64,000 bases of DNA from Coturnix japonica (GCF_001577835.2 NC_029532.1:3906001-3970000), one strand, 5' to 3'; shown: positions 1 through 11,847, numbered from the stretch's first letter. Numbers and translations are program-made. Notes: generated by a model not told the origin, from the sequence alone.

Positions 1-40
1 ATGGGAGGAGTCCTGTGCCTCACTGTGATTCTGTACGTAG

Positions 41-2735
41 GTCCTGTATGGTGGAGGAGTCGGGGACACTGGAATCCCAGCTGGAAGCTACTAAAGTAAG
101 TAATGATTGATCCCCTGTCTGTAAACCACCTCCCCCATGCAATTATACGGTAAAATCTGAATTGATTTTTATACATTTTGAACGCTGAAGGAACCTTGGT
201 CTGATGTCCTCTTATAAACAGGACATCAAACAACACTCCAACATAGTTTTCCTCTTTTCCCTCCTAATGGGTGTTCACCTAAAGGCTGGTTGTGGTTGTT
301 TTGGCTTTTTGCACTCCTTGATTTTCTCCTCCTCTCTCGCTCCTCCCAGCGCAAACACCAGGAGATCCGGGCTATGAGGAGCCAGCTGAAGAAGATCGAG
401 GACCTTGGAGCAGCCATGGAAGAGGCACTTATCCTGGACAACAAATACACGGAGCACAGCACCGTGGGGCTGGCGCAGCAGTGGGACCAGCTGGACCAGC
501 TGGGAATGAGGATGCAGCACAATCTGGAGCAGCAGATCCAAGCTCGGTACTGGCTGCCCTGCATGTAGTGTGTGCTGTGCCCGGCCTGGGGGGAGGTGAA
601 TGGCAGCACCTGCTGGCTGCCTGAAAGCAAACCTGAACGTTTCCCAGCTCTCTTCATGGGGATGAAGTTCACATGGTTTGGAATGGTTCCTGTTGGCTGT
701 TGGTGCCTTGGAGGAGCTGATCTGTTCCTTCGAGCTGTGATGACACGATGTGTTGTCTGCTCACTCGTCCTCAGCTGACGCAGGCTGCTGGTTTGGGGCA
801 GATGGGCTCCATGGCATTTCTGCAGTTCAGGATCTGTTCAATAACTTTGTTTCTTCCCTTTCAGAAACACAACTGGAGTCACAGAGGAGGCCCTGAAGGA
901 GTTCAGCATGATGTTCAAGTGAGTTGCAGGGGAAATCTGCCAGTGGGTCACTGGGGAGATATTTCTGGCACGTGGATGGCCCCCGTCCACAGCATTCTGT
1001 GGCTGTTCTGTTTGTAGCTCCTTTATTGCCTGCCCAGCTCTGCTCTGAGCTGCTCTGATCTCTGCCAGATGGCAAAGCCTCCACACACACCCACTGCTGG
1101 CCGGGTGCACCGCAGCCATGGGAGCTTTCCATGGGCATGGTCACTTGTGGGCACAGTTGTGTAGGAACTGAGTGAGTTTTGGCTGGGAACGTAGCCCTTT
1201 TTGGTGTTCTTTAAGCAAAGGATTTATGTTTATATCGGTAGGTAGGAAATGTCCATTAATTCAGCTGGCTGTAAGGTTCTCATTTTCAGCCCGCTGTGCA
1301 ACTTTGGATGAGATATTCAGCAATTAAACACTGAGGAATGTGGGATTTGGTTTCGTGTTTTTCAGGCACTTTGACAAGGACAAATCTGGACGTCTTAATC
1401 ACCAGGAGTTTAAGTCTTGCTTGCGCTCCCTTGGCTACGACCTGCCCATGGTTGAGGAAGGAGAGCCTGACCCTGAATTTGAGTCTATTCTTGACACCGT
1501 TGATCCCAACAGGTACGTGCATCATTCCCTATAGCCAGCTATTCTATCAGTGCCTTTCTGGGGCTCAGCTGGAAAGCCTCCTAGAGGCCGAGAGCTTGGC
1601 TTTCCTGGGGCTGCTTTCACAGCAGTTCATGTGAAGAAATCTCTCACAGAGCTAAGAATGACATTCATCAATGTACTCTGCTCCGATGGTTGGTGCTGAT
1701 GCAGCCTCCTGCGATGATGTTTTTAGTGCTCCCAGAAGAGTCACAGCCCTTCTCTCAGGAGGAAGCGCGCTGTGTTATGAAGGCAGAGCAGTGCTCACGT
1801 GCTGATGTTTCATTGGCAGGGATGGCCACGTCTCGCTGCAGGAATACATGGCGTTCATGATCAGCAGGGAAACAGAGAACGTGAAATCCAGCGAGGAGAT
1901 TGAGAGCGCTTTCCGTGCCCTCAGCTCCGAGGGGAAGCCTTATGTGACCAAGGAGGAGCTGTACCAGGTAAGTGCCACTTGTGGCCTCCTGGAAGGAACA
2001 CAGGGAGGCGTTTTGTTCATAGGTTGTTAACAAAAGCAGCACTGATGACTTGGGAGCTCACGTCGCTCTGGTTGAGCCAGTTCTGAACCTGCAGGCATAA
2101 CCCCTGCAGCAAAGGAAGGAATCCTAGTAACAGCTCTGCCCATCTGCTTTCTTGGCCCTGCAGAGGTTTAACTTCACTGCCAGAGCAGTTACTCAAGTAA
2201 AGCGAGAGCTCCTCCAAGGCTCAGGATGGGCTGCAGTCACTGTTTCTCTCCTCAGAAATTCATGCTTTCCTATAATCATGTGGGAGACTGGAGGGGGGTG
2301 TTTTGAGTGATTTGAAGGAGAAATTTGAGTCTGTGCTTAAACACCGAGACCACCACCTCCCTCCCACTGCCACCACAGCCAGTTTTTCCTGTCTGAAGCA
2401 GTTGGCAGGAAAAGAAAGAGGCTGCTCTCCTTCCTCATAGTTGTTACCTGTTCAGTCTAACCTGCGTTAGGAAGCTGCAGGTCAGACCTCCCAGCCTTGA
2501 GCCAAGCAGAGTGCAAACAAACAGCTCCTTCCTGCAGTTCTGCTGCTGCTCCGTGCTCCACCTGCAGCCCCAGAGCGACCATCCCCAGCTCCGTGTCTTT
2601 ATCTTTCAGAACCTGACCCGGGAACAAGCCGACTACTGCATTTCTCACATGAAGCCCTACATGGATGGCAAGGGCAGAGAACTTCCTTCTGCCTATGACT
2701 ACATTGAATTCACACGTTCACTCTTTGTGAACTGA
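41..2735 (+). CDS. SPTAN1: Alpha-II spectrin (non-erythrocytic), C-terminal exons, 5' partial
   Basis: Six coding exons were read: 41-95, 350-546, 865-918, 1366-1512, 1820-1967 and 2610-2735 (stop 2733-2735). All have GT-AG borders and phases that close, giving about 241 residues; the rest of the gene lies upstream. The product is the alpha chain of the spectrin tetramer that cross-links cortical actin. The first exons encode the end of the last spectrin repeats ([16 protein letters not shown], then a long helix up to LEQQIQAR). Next comes the calmodulin-like tail. EF-hand 1 has the loop [12 protein letters not shown] in exon 1366-1512. EF-hand 2 has [12 protein letters not shown] split across an intron. 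The Ca-independent EF pair ends in EFTRSLFVN. From memory the sequence is almost identical to the human protein, as expected for this highly constrained gene. The upstream exon border at 41 is chosen because the preceding tag and the remembered human residues [10 protein letters not shown] fit. Confidence 0.97.
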
Positions 2736-2905
2736 TCCAAAACACTGGTACCAAAAGATACAAAGAACATGCTCACGTTTGCTGACTATAAGCTCTGCAT
2801 GTGTCTCTCTTTGTGCTCTACAATAATCAATGTTACTTTATGATGTAACCTTAAGCCGCTTAGCTTAAAACTCTTAGGGAAGACAAACATATTGCAGTGT
2901 GCTTC

Positions 2906-2911
2906 AATAAA
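2906..2911 (+). terminator. SPTAN1: SPTAN1 poly(A) signal
   Basis: A canonical AATAAA lies 171 bases after the SPTAN1 stop codon and is followed by T/G-rich sequence (tcttgtgttt at 2931-2940) that could be the downstream element. Cleavage is therefore expected near 2925-2935. No other strong signal lies between the stop and the convergent DYNC2I2 gene. Confidence 0.75.
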
Positions 2912-2937
2912 AGTTACTGGTCGAACCACATCTTGTG

Positions 2938-2943
2938 TTTAAT
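2938..2943 (-). terminator. DYNC2I2: Probable DYNC2I2 poly(A) signal (ATTAAA)
   Basis: Read on the minus strand this is ATTAAA, the commonest variant signal, 125 bases beyond the DYNC2I2 stop codon. Cleavage 10-25 bases further would fall near 2915-2928, within the end of the convergent SPTAN1 transcript. I saw no AATAAA on this strand between 2736 and 3067, so this is the best candidate, but it was chosen by motif alone. Confidence 0.5.
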
Positions 2944-3067
2944 GGTGAAATGCAGCTCTGTCACATGGATGAAACTCCACTGTAGTCAGTTGGGTGTTCA
3001 GTGGGCTCAGTGAGCAGCTTTCCCCACTCAGAGCCCTCAGGAGCTGTGTGCAGTTGCTGTGCTGCTC

Positions 3068-6000
3068 TCAGTCTGTGAGCTCACTCACCAGCTGCTCCAG
3101 GTGATTCATTTCCCTGGGCCGCTGCTCGGTGAAGTCAGAACTCAGCTGCCAGACTCTGACTGTCCCAGCAGCATCCCCTGCTGCCAGGAGCTGAGTTTGC
3201 TTGGTGTTGAATTCTAAGCAGTACACGGGGCATTCATTCACAGCCTGCCTTATGGACACTGCAGGCTTCTGGGAGCTCTTCTCCAAGTCAAACAGGTGCA
3301 CATCTCCTATAAAACAGAAACGCTTCTTATAGTAACAGACTTGATGTGCACAACGTTACCTGCTCAGTCTGGCACTTTGCAGTGCTCTGTGTTTGGATGG
3401 GGTGCAGGCTGTGATGGGTTGGGTGCCATCGCTGTAAGACAGCACACGTTAATTCTGCTGTCACCTGAAGGCAGCTGGCGGGATTCTGTGTCATCTCCAT
3501 TCCTGTCACTAAACGTGTTTGGGAAGTTTTGGCTCTAGAAGTAAACGTCAAAGGCCAGGAAGCTGGAGGGGAGTTTTAGCCTCGGTAACTGCTGTGTTAC
3601 ATCCCTGCGAGCTGTTGGAGCTGTAGGTGGGACTGACAATAACTGCTACTGACAGCACTTTGCTTGAGTTCAGAATGACTCCGTTGCACTAATTGCTGGG
3701 TACAAGCAGTGGTTATTGCTCCCTGCTTGTGGGAAACGATGATCAGAACTGACTGGTATTAATTAATAGCCAGCTCTAAATCTTAATTTTCAGTCTGAGA
3801 ACAGGCAGCTCCCGTTACTTGCCTTCCCCAGAAGCCACTGCAAAGACCAGAGGTCGGACGGGAGACCAGCGAACACAGAAGAGGTATTTTGTAGACAGCT
3901 GAAGAGAAATGAGGGGCTGTGTCTGCAACATGGAGCTCAGGTGAACACGTCCGTCAGTCCCACAGCTCAGAAAGAGATTCCTGGGTAGAGGGGGGTGCAA
4001 GGAACATCGTTATGGGCTGCAGTGCTGAAGGTACAGAGCAAAGCTCACTCAAGCACAGCCCTGCACGCTGCTCCTGCTCTGTCAGTATCTGGCTATTTCC
4101 TATAGCAGCAGTTTCCAAGCTGTACTCCGGGATGTGGTCTGTAGACACACAGCTTTGTCGGTGCTCTCAATTAGGGTTAATGAGGGCTCACGCTGCCCGC
4201 TGAGTACGATGGGTTGTGTGGGCCAGAGATGCCTGAGAACTGCTGATCTGGAGACGGGCATTGTTAGCGCTGTTTGTCTCATGCAAACCCAGGCAGTGTG
4301 ATGGAGAGATGGGCTCTGTGGGCGGAATTCAGGCTGCTGCCAGTGAGATGCGATGGGCAGCACTGCTTCACTAAGTAACTACTTTCAGCTGTTTCCCTCC
4401 TCGACCTCCAATTGCTTTTATTCCTCTGGGATGACCCAAGGAAGCTGCTCACGTTCTACACAGCCTGGAGTGCAAAGGCTGTTTTGTTTTACTCGTGTTC
4501 TGACCACGTGCAGCTTCACCACAGCCAATGGGCAGTGGTTCTCCTGCAATAGTCAGTCAGGCTCCTGATGCTCATTGAGACTTGTTTGGAACTTTTACAT
4601 GCCCAAAACCCCAGAACTGTGTGAAAAATGCACATTGAGAACTACGTAACAACTTGTAACTGGTGTGCAGCTGGTGTTTGTGTGCAGCTCTTACCTGTGG
4701 AAGGGGGAGCAGCTGAGGGAGTACAGCGGCCCACTGTGTGGGGAGAAGGCGAGCTCGGCTGGTGCTCTGAGGGGCACAGAACCTGCAGTGCGGCGGGGAG
4801 CTGGGCTGTCTGCTGTGGTGGAGCACTTGAGTGAGTAGCCGCCTTCCACACCAACAATGAACACGTGGGGATCGAAGTGTGAAAAGGAGAATGATGTCAC
4901 ACCCACTGCCACCTCTCCCCACACGAGCTGGAAGAAAAAGACACGAGATGTAAGTGATGGGGGCTGCTGCTGTGGGGATGCAGTCAGAGCAGCACCAGGC
5001 AGCCCGTCATGGACCAAAGGAGTTGTTCTCCACACAGCCTGTACCAGCCGTGATGGTCCTGGTACCGCTGAGCCTTCAACCCCTGCAGCATCCACCTACA
5101 ATAGGAATTATTAGCGCTGTAAGCAAGTTCTCTTCTTGGTCCCAGCAACTTTAGACCATGGCAAAACCTCAGCTGCTGCCAGCCTCCAAAGGAACAATTT
5201 ACACTATGGGAGGGAGAAGGGATCAGGGGTTACTCTTTATGTTCAAACAGGAGCTTTTCCTGGTCCTCCCCCAGGCCCTGACCTGCTGTCCAGCCTTTAC
5301 AGCCACATCACTGCTGGGACACAAACTCGTGAACTCACCTTCTTCAGCTGAGCGCTGCGAGGGATCTGCTGAGCCACCAGGGCAAAGCCTTCAGCCACGG
5401 CCAGCCGCCCATCTCGCTCCTCCCTCCACACCAGGATCTTCCCATCCGTGGATGCGCTCATGAGCTGGATGTGGTTTCCATGCTTGGCATCAGGCAGCCA
5501 GTGAACCTGTTGTAAAGGAGCACCCAGTTCAGCACATGGCAGTTCTGGAGGAAAATGGTAAATGAAAGGAGAGCACAACAGCTGGAATGGAGCAGTTTGT
5601 CTGAGAGCTTCAGCTGAAGAGCCAACAAGGTAAGAACTGAAGGGATAAAGTCCAGCACTGGTAACTCTTCTCCTCCAGCTGTGCCTACTGGGAAAGCTCT
5701 CACCTGATAGACTGGATCAGTGTGAGTGTCATCTGTCATTCCTGTCCGCCAGATCAAGGGGTCTTCTGGTTTGCTGGTGTCCCACACCAGCACTTCCCCA
5801 CTGAACAGACCGCCTGCAAGGACAGAGGTAACAATGAGATGTGGAAGGTGCACAGGCTGAGCAGCACAGTGAGCGCTTTGTTACCATGACAGAATTAGAG
5901 TAACTCTGGTTGCTGTCATGAATGAGCAGAGTGCTGGGACGAGCAGATCTCAAGGAAGAGGAGGGGCAGATGCATCAATAAATCTCGGCTGGAAACAGCC

Positions 6001-8858
6001 CACCAGCTTCAGAGGACTGGCAGCCACACGAGAGCACCTCCAGCTCTGCTTTAAGAGAATACACCTCTGCTGAAGCAGTACGCACTTCCTGCTGGATTTG
6101 CCTGTCACCTCTCTGAGATCTCCCTCTGTTAGAAGGCAGATGCCATTGAAAATTGTATGTATCAGTTTCTAGTTCAGAACCAGCAGCGCACGCAGTCCTG
6201 GTGAGCACAAGCTCCTTCAGTTGTGCAGCTGCAATAGCATGACTGCTGCAAGAAATCTCAGGCTGAGGTGAGAGAAAAATGATCCAAGCTACAGAACCAG
6301 GGGGACATTTCAAATCAGATCTAACCTACCAGCTATCAGTGAAGGCTGGGAGGGATGGAAGGCCAAGCACATGACAGAACTGGGAGCATCCACCACAAGG
6401 TCGGGGCGCTGCGGATCCAACCTCCTTCTATCCAGATTCCAGGTGCAGACATAGGATTTCTCTGTGCTCCAGTCCCCATCATTCAACCTGATGAAGAGAA
6501 AGCTGCACCATGTTGTGCCTGATACACGACGACCCCAGCTCAAGCAGAGCTCTGGTACAACCCAGTCAGCATTGATACATGTGCTGCTTCGTGACCAAAT
6601 CAAGGGATTGTGAAGCAATGGAAGTTCTCTGCATGTTGGCATATACACAGAATGTTTCAGTGCACCAACTGAACAAAGTGCCTGCCAGGAAATCCCATAT
6701 ATGATTCCCTATTAGCAGGTGTCTTAACCATCCAAATGCTGGGAACAGCCTAAAGTGCACCTACAGAAAGTTCCTATGAATATCTGGGAATGAAAACCCA
6801 GTTAGACCAAATCGCTGCTGATTTGCAAACTGAACTACCTGAAGCTGTGAAACTCCTTATTAACAGAGGTGGTAGAGGCTAAAAGTTTAAGACAGACTGT
6901 GTATGTTCACAGGAGGGAATTCTGTGTAACCACAGACATAGAAAGCGTGTTCTAATCTGGAAATAGCTGTGAACTGGGACGTACAGGTTGGCCCGGTTTT
7001 ACTTCTCCCTGTACATTCATTGCACTTTTTGCTGGGGCTTTTAATCCAAGGAAACCGCAGCAGAAAGCAAACTGAGTAAGAGCAACAAAAAGGCAGAGTT
7101 CTTTTAACAGAACTAAGGTACATTTCTGTGTAGTTCATCACTGCAAAGAAAGTGAATATACGTAAAACTGAAGTCACACGAACATCAGGTGTGCTCCCAA
7201 AGCCAGGCAGATACTCACCGGCCGTATGAGCAGGCTACGACAGATCCTGTTGCATTCCATGAGACACCAGTAACCTGCAGGTGTTGATGCTGAGCCTCCG
7301 GGTATGACAGTGTATGCAAACACAGCACCTGGGAGAGATTAAATTCAAGCACTGAAGGAATCGTTTCTGAAGACCTGAGATCTGTGCATGGCCTGGGTGC
7401 AAACACTTGGTCTCACTGCAGGTTTCCCCTCTGTCAATGGATCTTATAGGCGTATGTGAAAAAAGAAGGTGAATTCTTACTGGAATAAAAGAATTATTTT
7501 GGTGGGATCCCACCAAACCAATTGCCTCTTCTTTATTGCCTCCCTTGGACTGCACAGCCCAGGGGCTGCAGGGTGAGCTGGGTTTTATCACAGCCCTCCA
7601 GCAGCAGCACAGCGCTCACTGAGCTTCACAAGAAACAGTTTGGAAATGATTGTACCAACGTGTACTGACAAGATACAGCCTGCTCCTGCTCCATACACCA
7701 AACAAATATAACCTAAAGAGCTGCCAAATCGCTGGCTTCAGCTGCTCGCTCTGAAGGGGCTCCTGGAAGCTGAGGACACAGGAGCACCCCCAGCAGCTTC
7801 CTGCTCATAGAGCTGCTGCAACACAGCTGCCAGCAGGAAGAACTGCTTTAGTGGGCAGGAGCGAGGCACAGGCAGAGGGGAGAGCTGCAGGAAATCCACC
7901 AAACCCTGCTAATTCCTAGCAATTAGAATCTGGTGAGGGTAGTCACAGCAGTAAGGAACAGAACTAAAGAGTCACAGCCACCATGAGCAGCTGTCCCAGG
8001 TGATGATAAGGATCCGAGCACTGCCAGCTTACTGTTGTGTTCTGATCCGTCCAGCTCACGTCAAAGCCATCGAAGGCGCGACTTGTCACGTTCTTGTTCA
8101 GTTCTTTGATAACAACCCCCTCCACTCTGCGGAGGAACGCCAGCACAGCGCCCTCATCCACACGGGTTCCTTGCTGGATGTCTGGCACAGCGCTGCCATC
8201 CACCTGCACAGCCACATCTCTGCTGCTCCGGGACTGCACCGCAGCCTCCGCTGTCACAACTTCCACAGTCTGGCAGCTTTTCTGGTAAAAGAAGACAATT
8301 TCTGTGAGCAGAACAGACCCAGAGCAACACGAGGAGCCTTCACCCCTGCCATGGCACCACAGGGGTATGTGGTAAAGGCTGAGTGATGGGCTGGGGAGGC
8401 TGAGCAGTGCCAGGCAGAGCGTGTAGTGTAGTGCAGTGCAGTACTAAGCATTGAGCAGTGCAGTGCAGTGCATTGAGCTGTGCAGTACTAAGCACTGAGC
8501 AGTGCAGTGCATTGAGCTGTGCAGTACTAAGCACTGAGCAGTGCAGTGCATTGAGTTGTTTAGTGCTGAGCACTGATCTGCCCCGAGCACGGCCCGGCCC
8601 GTTCGCAGAGCGGCCCCTCTGGTGATGTCCCTCAGCGCGAGGCGGGAAGGCGGGAAGGAGCCGCCACCACAGCCCAGCCCAGCGCCCAGCCGGCCCGGCC
8701 AGGCCCGTCCCGGCGGTATAAAAGCACGGCGCATGGCCGGGGCCGCCTCCATCCCTCACGGCCTCCATCCCATCCCTCACCGCCTCGCATCGCGCGTTCC
8801 GGGCGCTCCTCCACAGCGACTGCACCGCGGCGCCGGGCACCGTCTGGTCCACAAACAT
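3068..8858 (-). CDS. DYNC2I2: Dynein-2 intermediate chain 2 (WD repeat protein 34), complete
   Basis: Nine coding exons, in transcript order: 8858-8781, 8281-8033, 7328-7219, 6487-6330, 5813-5704, 5506-5339, 4927-4695, 3980-3823 and 3306-3068. The frame closes throughout and gives 500 residues, against about 536 in human; the shortfall is in the N-terminus (26 residues in exon 1). The product is an intermediate chain of cytoplasmic dynein-2, the motor for retrograde intraflagellar transport. Residues about 27-60 ([13 protein letters not shown], then DVAVQVDGS) correspond to the region that binds light chains. A helix with [17 protein letters not shown] follows, and then the WD40 propeller, e.g. 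[51 protein letters not shown] and GTVRVWQL. The start is chosen because GCCGCCATG is a good Kozak context and the next residues ([13 protein letters not shown]) align with the human exon 1 end. The last intron has a GC donor (3822-3821). Intron 1 holds a minisatellite. Confidence 0.96.
8421..8578. repeat. Minisatellite, about 39-44 bp unit, in DYNC2I2 intron 1
   Basis: About 3.5 tandem copies of a unit that begins gcagtactaagcactgagc and ends cattgagctgt. The first copy is about 44 bases and the next two 39 bases. Inside each unit the shorter motif gtgca is itself repeated. The last partial copy has diverged (ttagtgctgagcactgatctg region). The array lies wholly in the first intron (8282-8780), about 200 bases from exon 1. 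Confidence 0.85.
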
Positions 8859-8914
8859 GGCGGCGCCGGCGGGGGGGGGTCGTGGCCACCAGAGCTGCCG
8901 CTCCGCGCCCGCCC

Positions 8915-8928
8915 GTTGCCACGGAAAC
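8915..8928. promoter_or_regulatory. DYNC2I2: X-box-like (RFX) element
   Basis: The sequence gttgccacggaaac matches the palindromic RFX X-box GTTGCCATGGCAAC at 12 of 14 positions, with the left half-site perfect. It lies 57-70 bases upstream of the DYNC2I2 start codon. X-boxes close to the start are the known hallmark of ciliary genes controlled by RFX factors, and DYNC2I2 is a ciliary motor subunit. Binding is inferred from the motif alone. Confidence 0.6.
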
Positions 8929-8945
8929 AGAGAGGCGCTGCGGGA

Positions 8946-8953
8946 TGACGTCA
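8946..8953. promoter_or_regulatory. DYNC2I2: CRE palindrome TGACGTCA
   Basis: A perfect 8-base CREB/ATF site lies 18 bases beyond the X-box-like element and about 90 bases upstream of the DYNC2I2 ATG. Perfect CREs inside CpG-rich proximal promoters are often functional. Here the call rests on sequence and position only. Confidence 0.55.
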
Positions 8954-11821
8954 CGACGCGCGCGGTGAGTGAGCTGCGAGGCCGCCATGTTGGGGACGGG
9001 AGGGAACGGAACTTCCATCTAACAAAGGCTCGTACCACAGCAACGCACCGCTCCACAGAGCTGGCAGCCCAGGCCACGGTTCTGTTCCATTAATTACTCA
9101 CTACTGGTTGCTCAGCACCCAGCTTGGGTTGGCTGAAGCCTGTGGGTACTTGTCTGTATTGCTTCTGAATGCAGCACAGGTGCTAAACGGGCTTAATGCT
9201 GGTGTTTCTTGCTTGGTATCCAGGTGCAGGCAATACCTGACGGGTTACTGCCATGCAATTGCTTTAGAACTGGGCCTTGAGGTCATTTGCTTTAGAGTGA
9301 GGCTGTTTGTTCTACTGATGGAGCATCATTGAGGCCCTGAGCTTTGCATTAAATGGGGATATTCCTGGAGAAATACAATCAGGACTTAGAAATGTGAAGG
9401 CAAGAAGGCAAATAAGCAGGTATGGCCCAACAGGGAACGACTGGAATGCCCTGAGTTATTTGAAAGGATTGTAAGGGTTGTAAGGATGCTCAAGGGTTGT
9501 AAGTTACACCATGCTGAAAATGTCTGGCAGAAGGAAAAACAGGACCCAGGTCCCTAAATCAGAGCGTTGATTGAAATGTATCTGATTGATGCTGTGTGGA
9601 TGTATTGCTATGTGCAGATCTTAGTTCTTTTTTGTTAGAAATCTGATTTGAAAACCAGGTGTTCAGACATTCACTGAGGGAAGGTCAGCCCAGCTGTGCT
9701 GCATTCAGAGCACAGCACCTGCATTCAGAGTCCAGCAGCTTCACAGGGCTCAGGTCCTTGTGTGGATTCCAAGTGTGTACCCTCAGGCTGTGAGTCCATT
9801 GCTGGTTCATTCATACAGAGCTCGTACATTTTTCTCCAACTTCTGACCTCGTTTTTCCCCCTCCCCCTGCCCAATTTCCCTCTGCAAATTCGATCCCATT
9901 TGCTTTGAAAAATCATACTTGAAATTTTGGCAGAAAATATGTTGGCTCGTTTCTGAAGTTCTGTTGCACATACATACATGATATGTTACAAAAATAATCC
10001 ATCCCCATTAGTCACAGATCTGTTAGGGTTTGTAGAATTAGCATGGGGGGGAGGGGTCCCTTTTAAACCTTGTTATAGGTAGGATCTCTTGCACGGTACA
10101 GGTATTGCATATCCCATAGCTATTTCCACATCGATAATAAGAGACTTTAGTCCAACAAATGGGAAGGAGCATAGGGAAAGCTGGCTTTGTTGCAGCAAGC
10201 TGCCACTACAGGAGTGTGAAGACTCCATGCTGGCAGATTGTGAATGGTGAGGAAGAGCTGGAACAGGGCCATGAGCCACGGAATGTCAAAAGGATCCATG
10301 AAAGGCTCGGGATCCCAATTTCTGGCTGTCATGGTGCTCTGAGCACAACGGCAGCTGGGAGCCTCTGCTTTGGACACAGGCAAGATAGGGTCAGTGATGT
10401 GACTGGCAGCAGCTCTCCCCTTGTAGGCACAGCATCCCCTTCTTCCTGCTGAGCTGATATCAGCACGCTCACCATCTAATCTCAGAAATAAACGTACAAT
10501 CTGGCATCCCACCTTTAAAAGGTTGCTGACCCGTTGCAGTGCTGACAGCATGGAGGAAAACACTGAGATCTGTTAAATTAATTCCGTATTCATCATATGT
10601 GACTAAATATTATTTATCTGTTCTGTGTATTAATTTATCAATTCATACTGTGTTTATAGTATCTCAAACAGCTGTTCAAATTGGAATTGCATGTGTAAAG
10701 CACCCGACTATCTTGAAAAGCACTGCAGGTAGGTATTATTTGTCTGAGGAGGATCGGCTCTCCCTTGCAGATAAGCTGCTTCTAAAAGGCCATTCTGAGA
10801 TAGATAGTTACATTCTACTAAGTCCTATCAAATGTAAAGCAAGCACAAGCTGTGTGATAGTTCTTGAAGGCGAGTCAGTTCCATACCTTCACTCCAAACA
10901 CACCTCCATTCTGTCAGACTGCCCCTCTGCTGCCATCTGTCACAGGGCAATAGAATTGGGTTAATGTTTGGAAGGTTCCAACATCCCACACATAGCAAGG
11001 AGCCCAAAGGGTCCTATAGCACATTGTACAAACACAGATAAGTCCAAGCAATTCTGCACTGCACAAAATCTCATCAAAAGTACAGAAATACACAGAGATT
11101 GAGCAGGCTGTTGTGTGCAGTTTGCCATGTTGCCATTCAGTGTTTCTACTGCTGCAACAAATGCAAAGTGATCTCTAATGAGCAGGTTTCTTATCTTCTC
11201 TAAGAGATCTTCTTTATATCCTTTAGGAGACTGAATGGTACGGGGATGTAATGGAATGAACTACAAACGTAGATGGTTTGTTGAACGTTTTGTTAGTGTT
11301 CATGTAGGGTTCTGATCCTGGTCTAACTTAAAGAAAAAAGCAAGAAGATGACAAAGCAGAGCCCCAAAAGGCATGAATGTGTCTCTCTGCGGAAAAGCGT
11401 GAAAACAATGGTACCCATTACATGCTGGGTTTGGAACTCCGTGCAGCATAAGCCTATTGAAATATATATTTGTAAGCGGGAGTGGTGGGGAGGGAGGGTG
11501 CATCGGAATGAGGCCTGGAGCTGAAATGCTGTCGTAAAGGCAGTAGGAGGAGAGAAAAGGCTCTAAACTGGCTGCTGTCCTCATATTTAAAACGGTCCGG
11601 AAACATCTTCATGCCAAATGTCACACCTTTGGATCCTGTTTTTCTTTTGTCTTTAGTTTTCCATTTAAGCAATTCAAACTTTTCCTATTTATGTTACCGA
11701 TCTATCAAAACTGTGTTATCTAAAGGCTTTTTGATTTTGCTCTACTCTATCCTGACAAACTCCTGCTCATTCAGCCTTTATATATTGTACTTTTAATAAC
11801 CAATACGACTGCATCAGTACT

Positions 11822-11847
11822 GAAAAAAAAAAAGGAAAAAAAAAAAA
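11822..11847 (+). repeat. A-rich simple sequence
   Basis: Two runs of about a dozen adenines are separated by gg. No retrocopy or SINE body is recognisable just upstream, so this is listed as simple sequence rather than the tail of an element. Confidence 0.7.

Larger units (their letters stand above)
8580..9000. promoter_or_regulatory. DYNC2I2: CpG-rich DYNC2I2 promoter and exon 1
   Basis: Dense CpG sequence starts inside intron 1, spans exon 1 and continues about 140 bases upstream of the ATG at 8858. It has no TATA box at a sensible distance. It contains an X-box-like element (8915-8928), a palindromic CRE (8946-8953) and two outward-facing GCCGCCATGTT motifs (one at the ATG, one at 8981-8991) of the YY1 type. 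This arrangement fits a broad housekeeping or ciliary promoter. The limits are judged by eye. Confidence 0.75.

Noticed and set aside
10147-10563. A 138-residue minus-strand open frame in the DYNC2I2-SET interval
   Set aside because: No recognisable motif, no splice or promoter context, and no family resemblance; a frame of this length is expected by chance in 9 kb.
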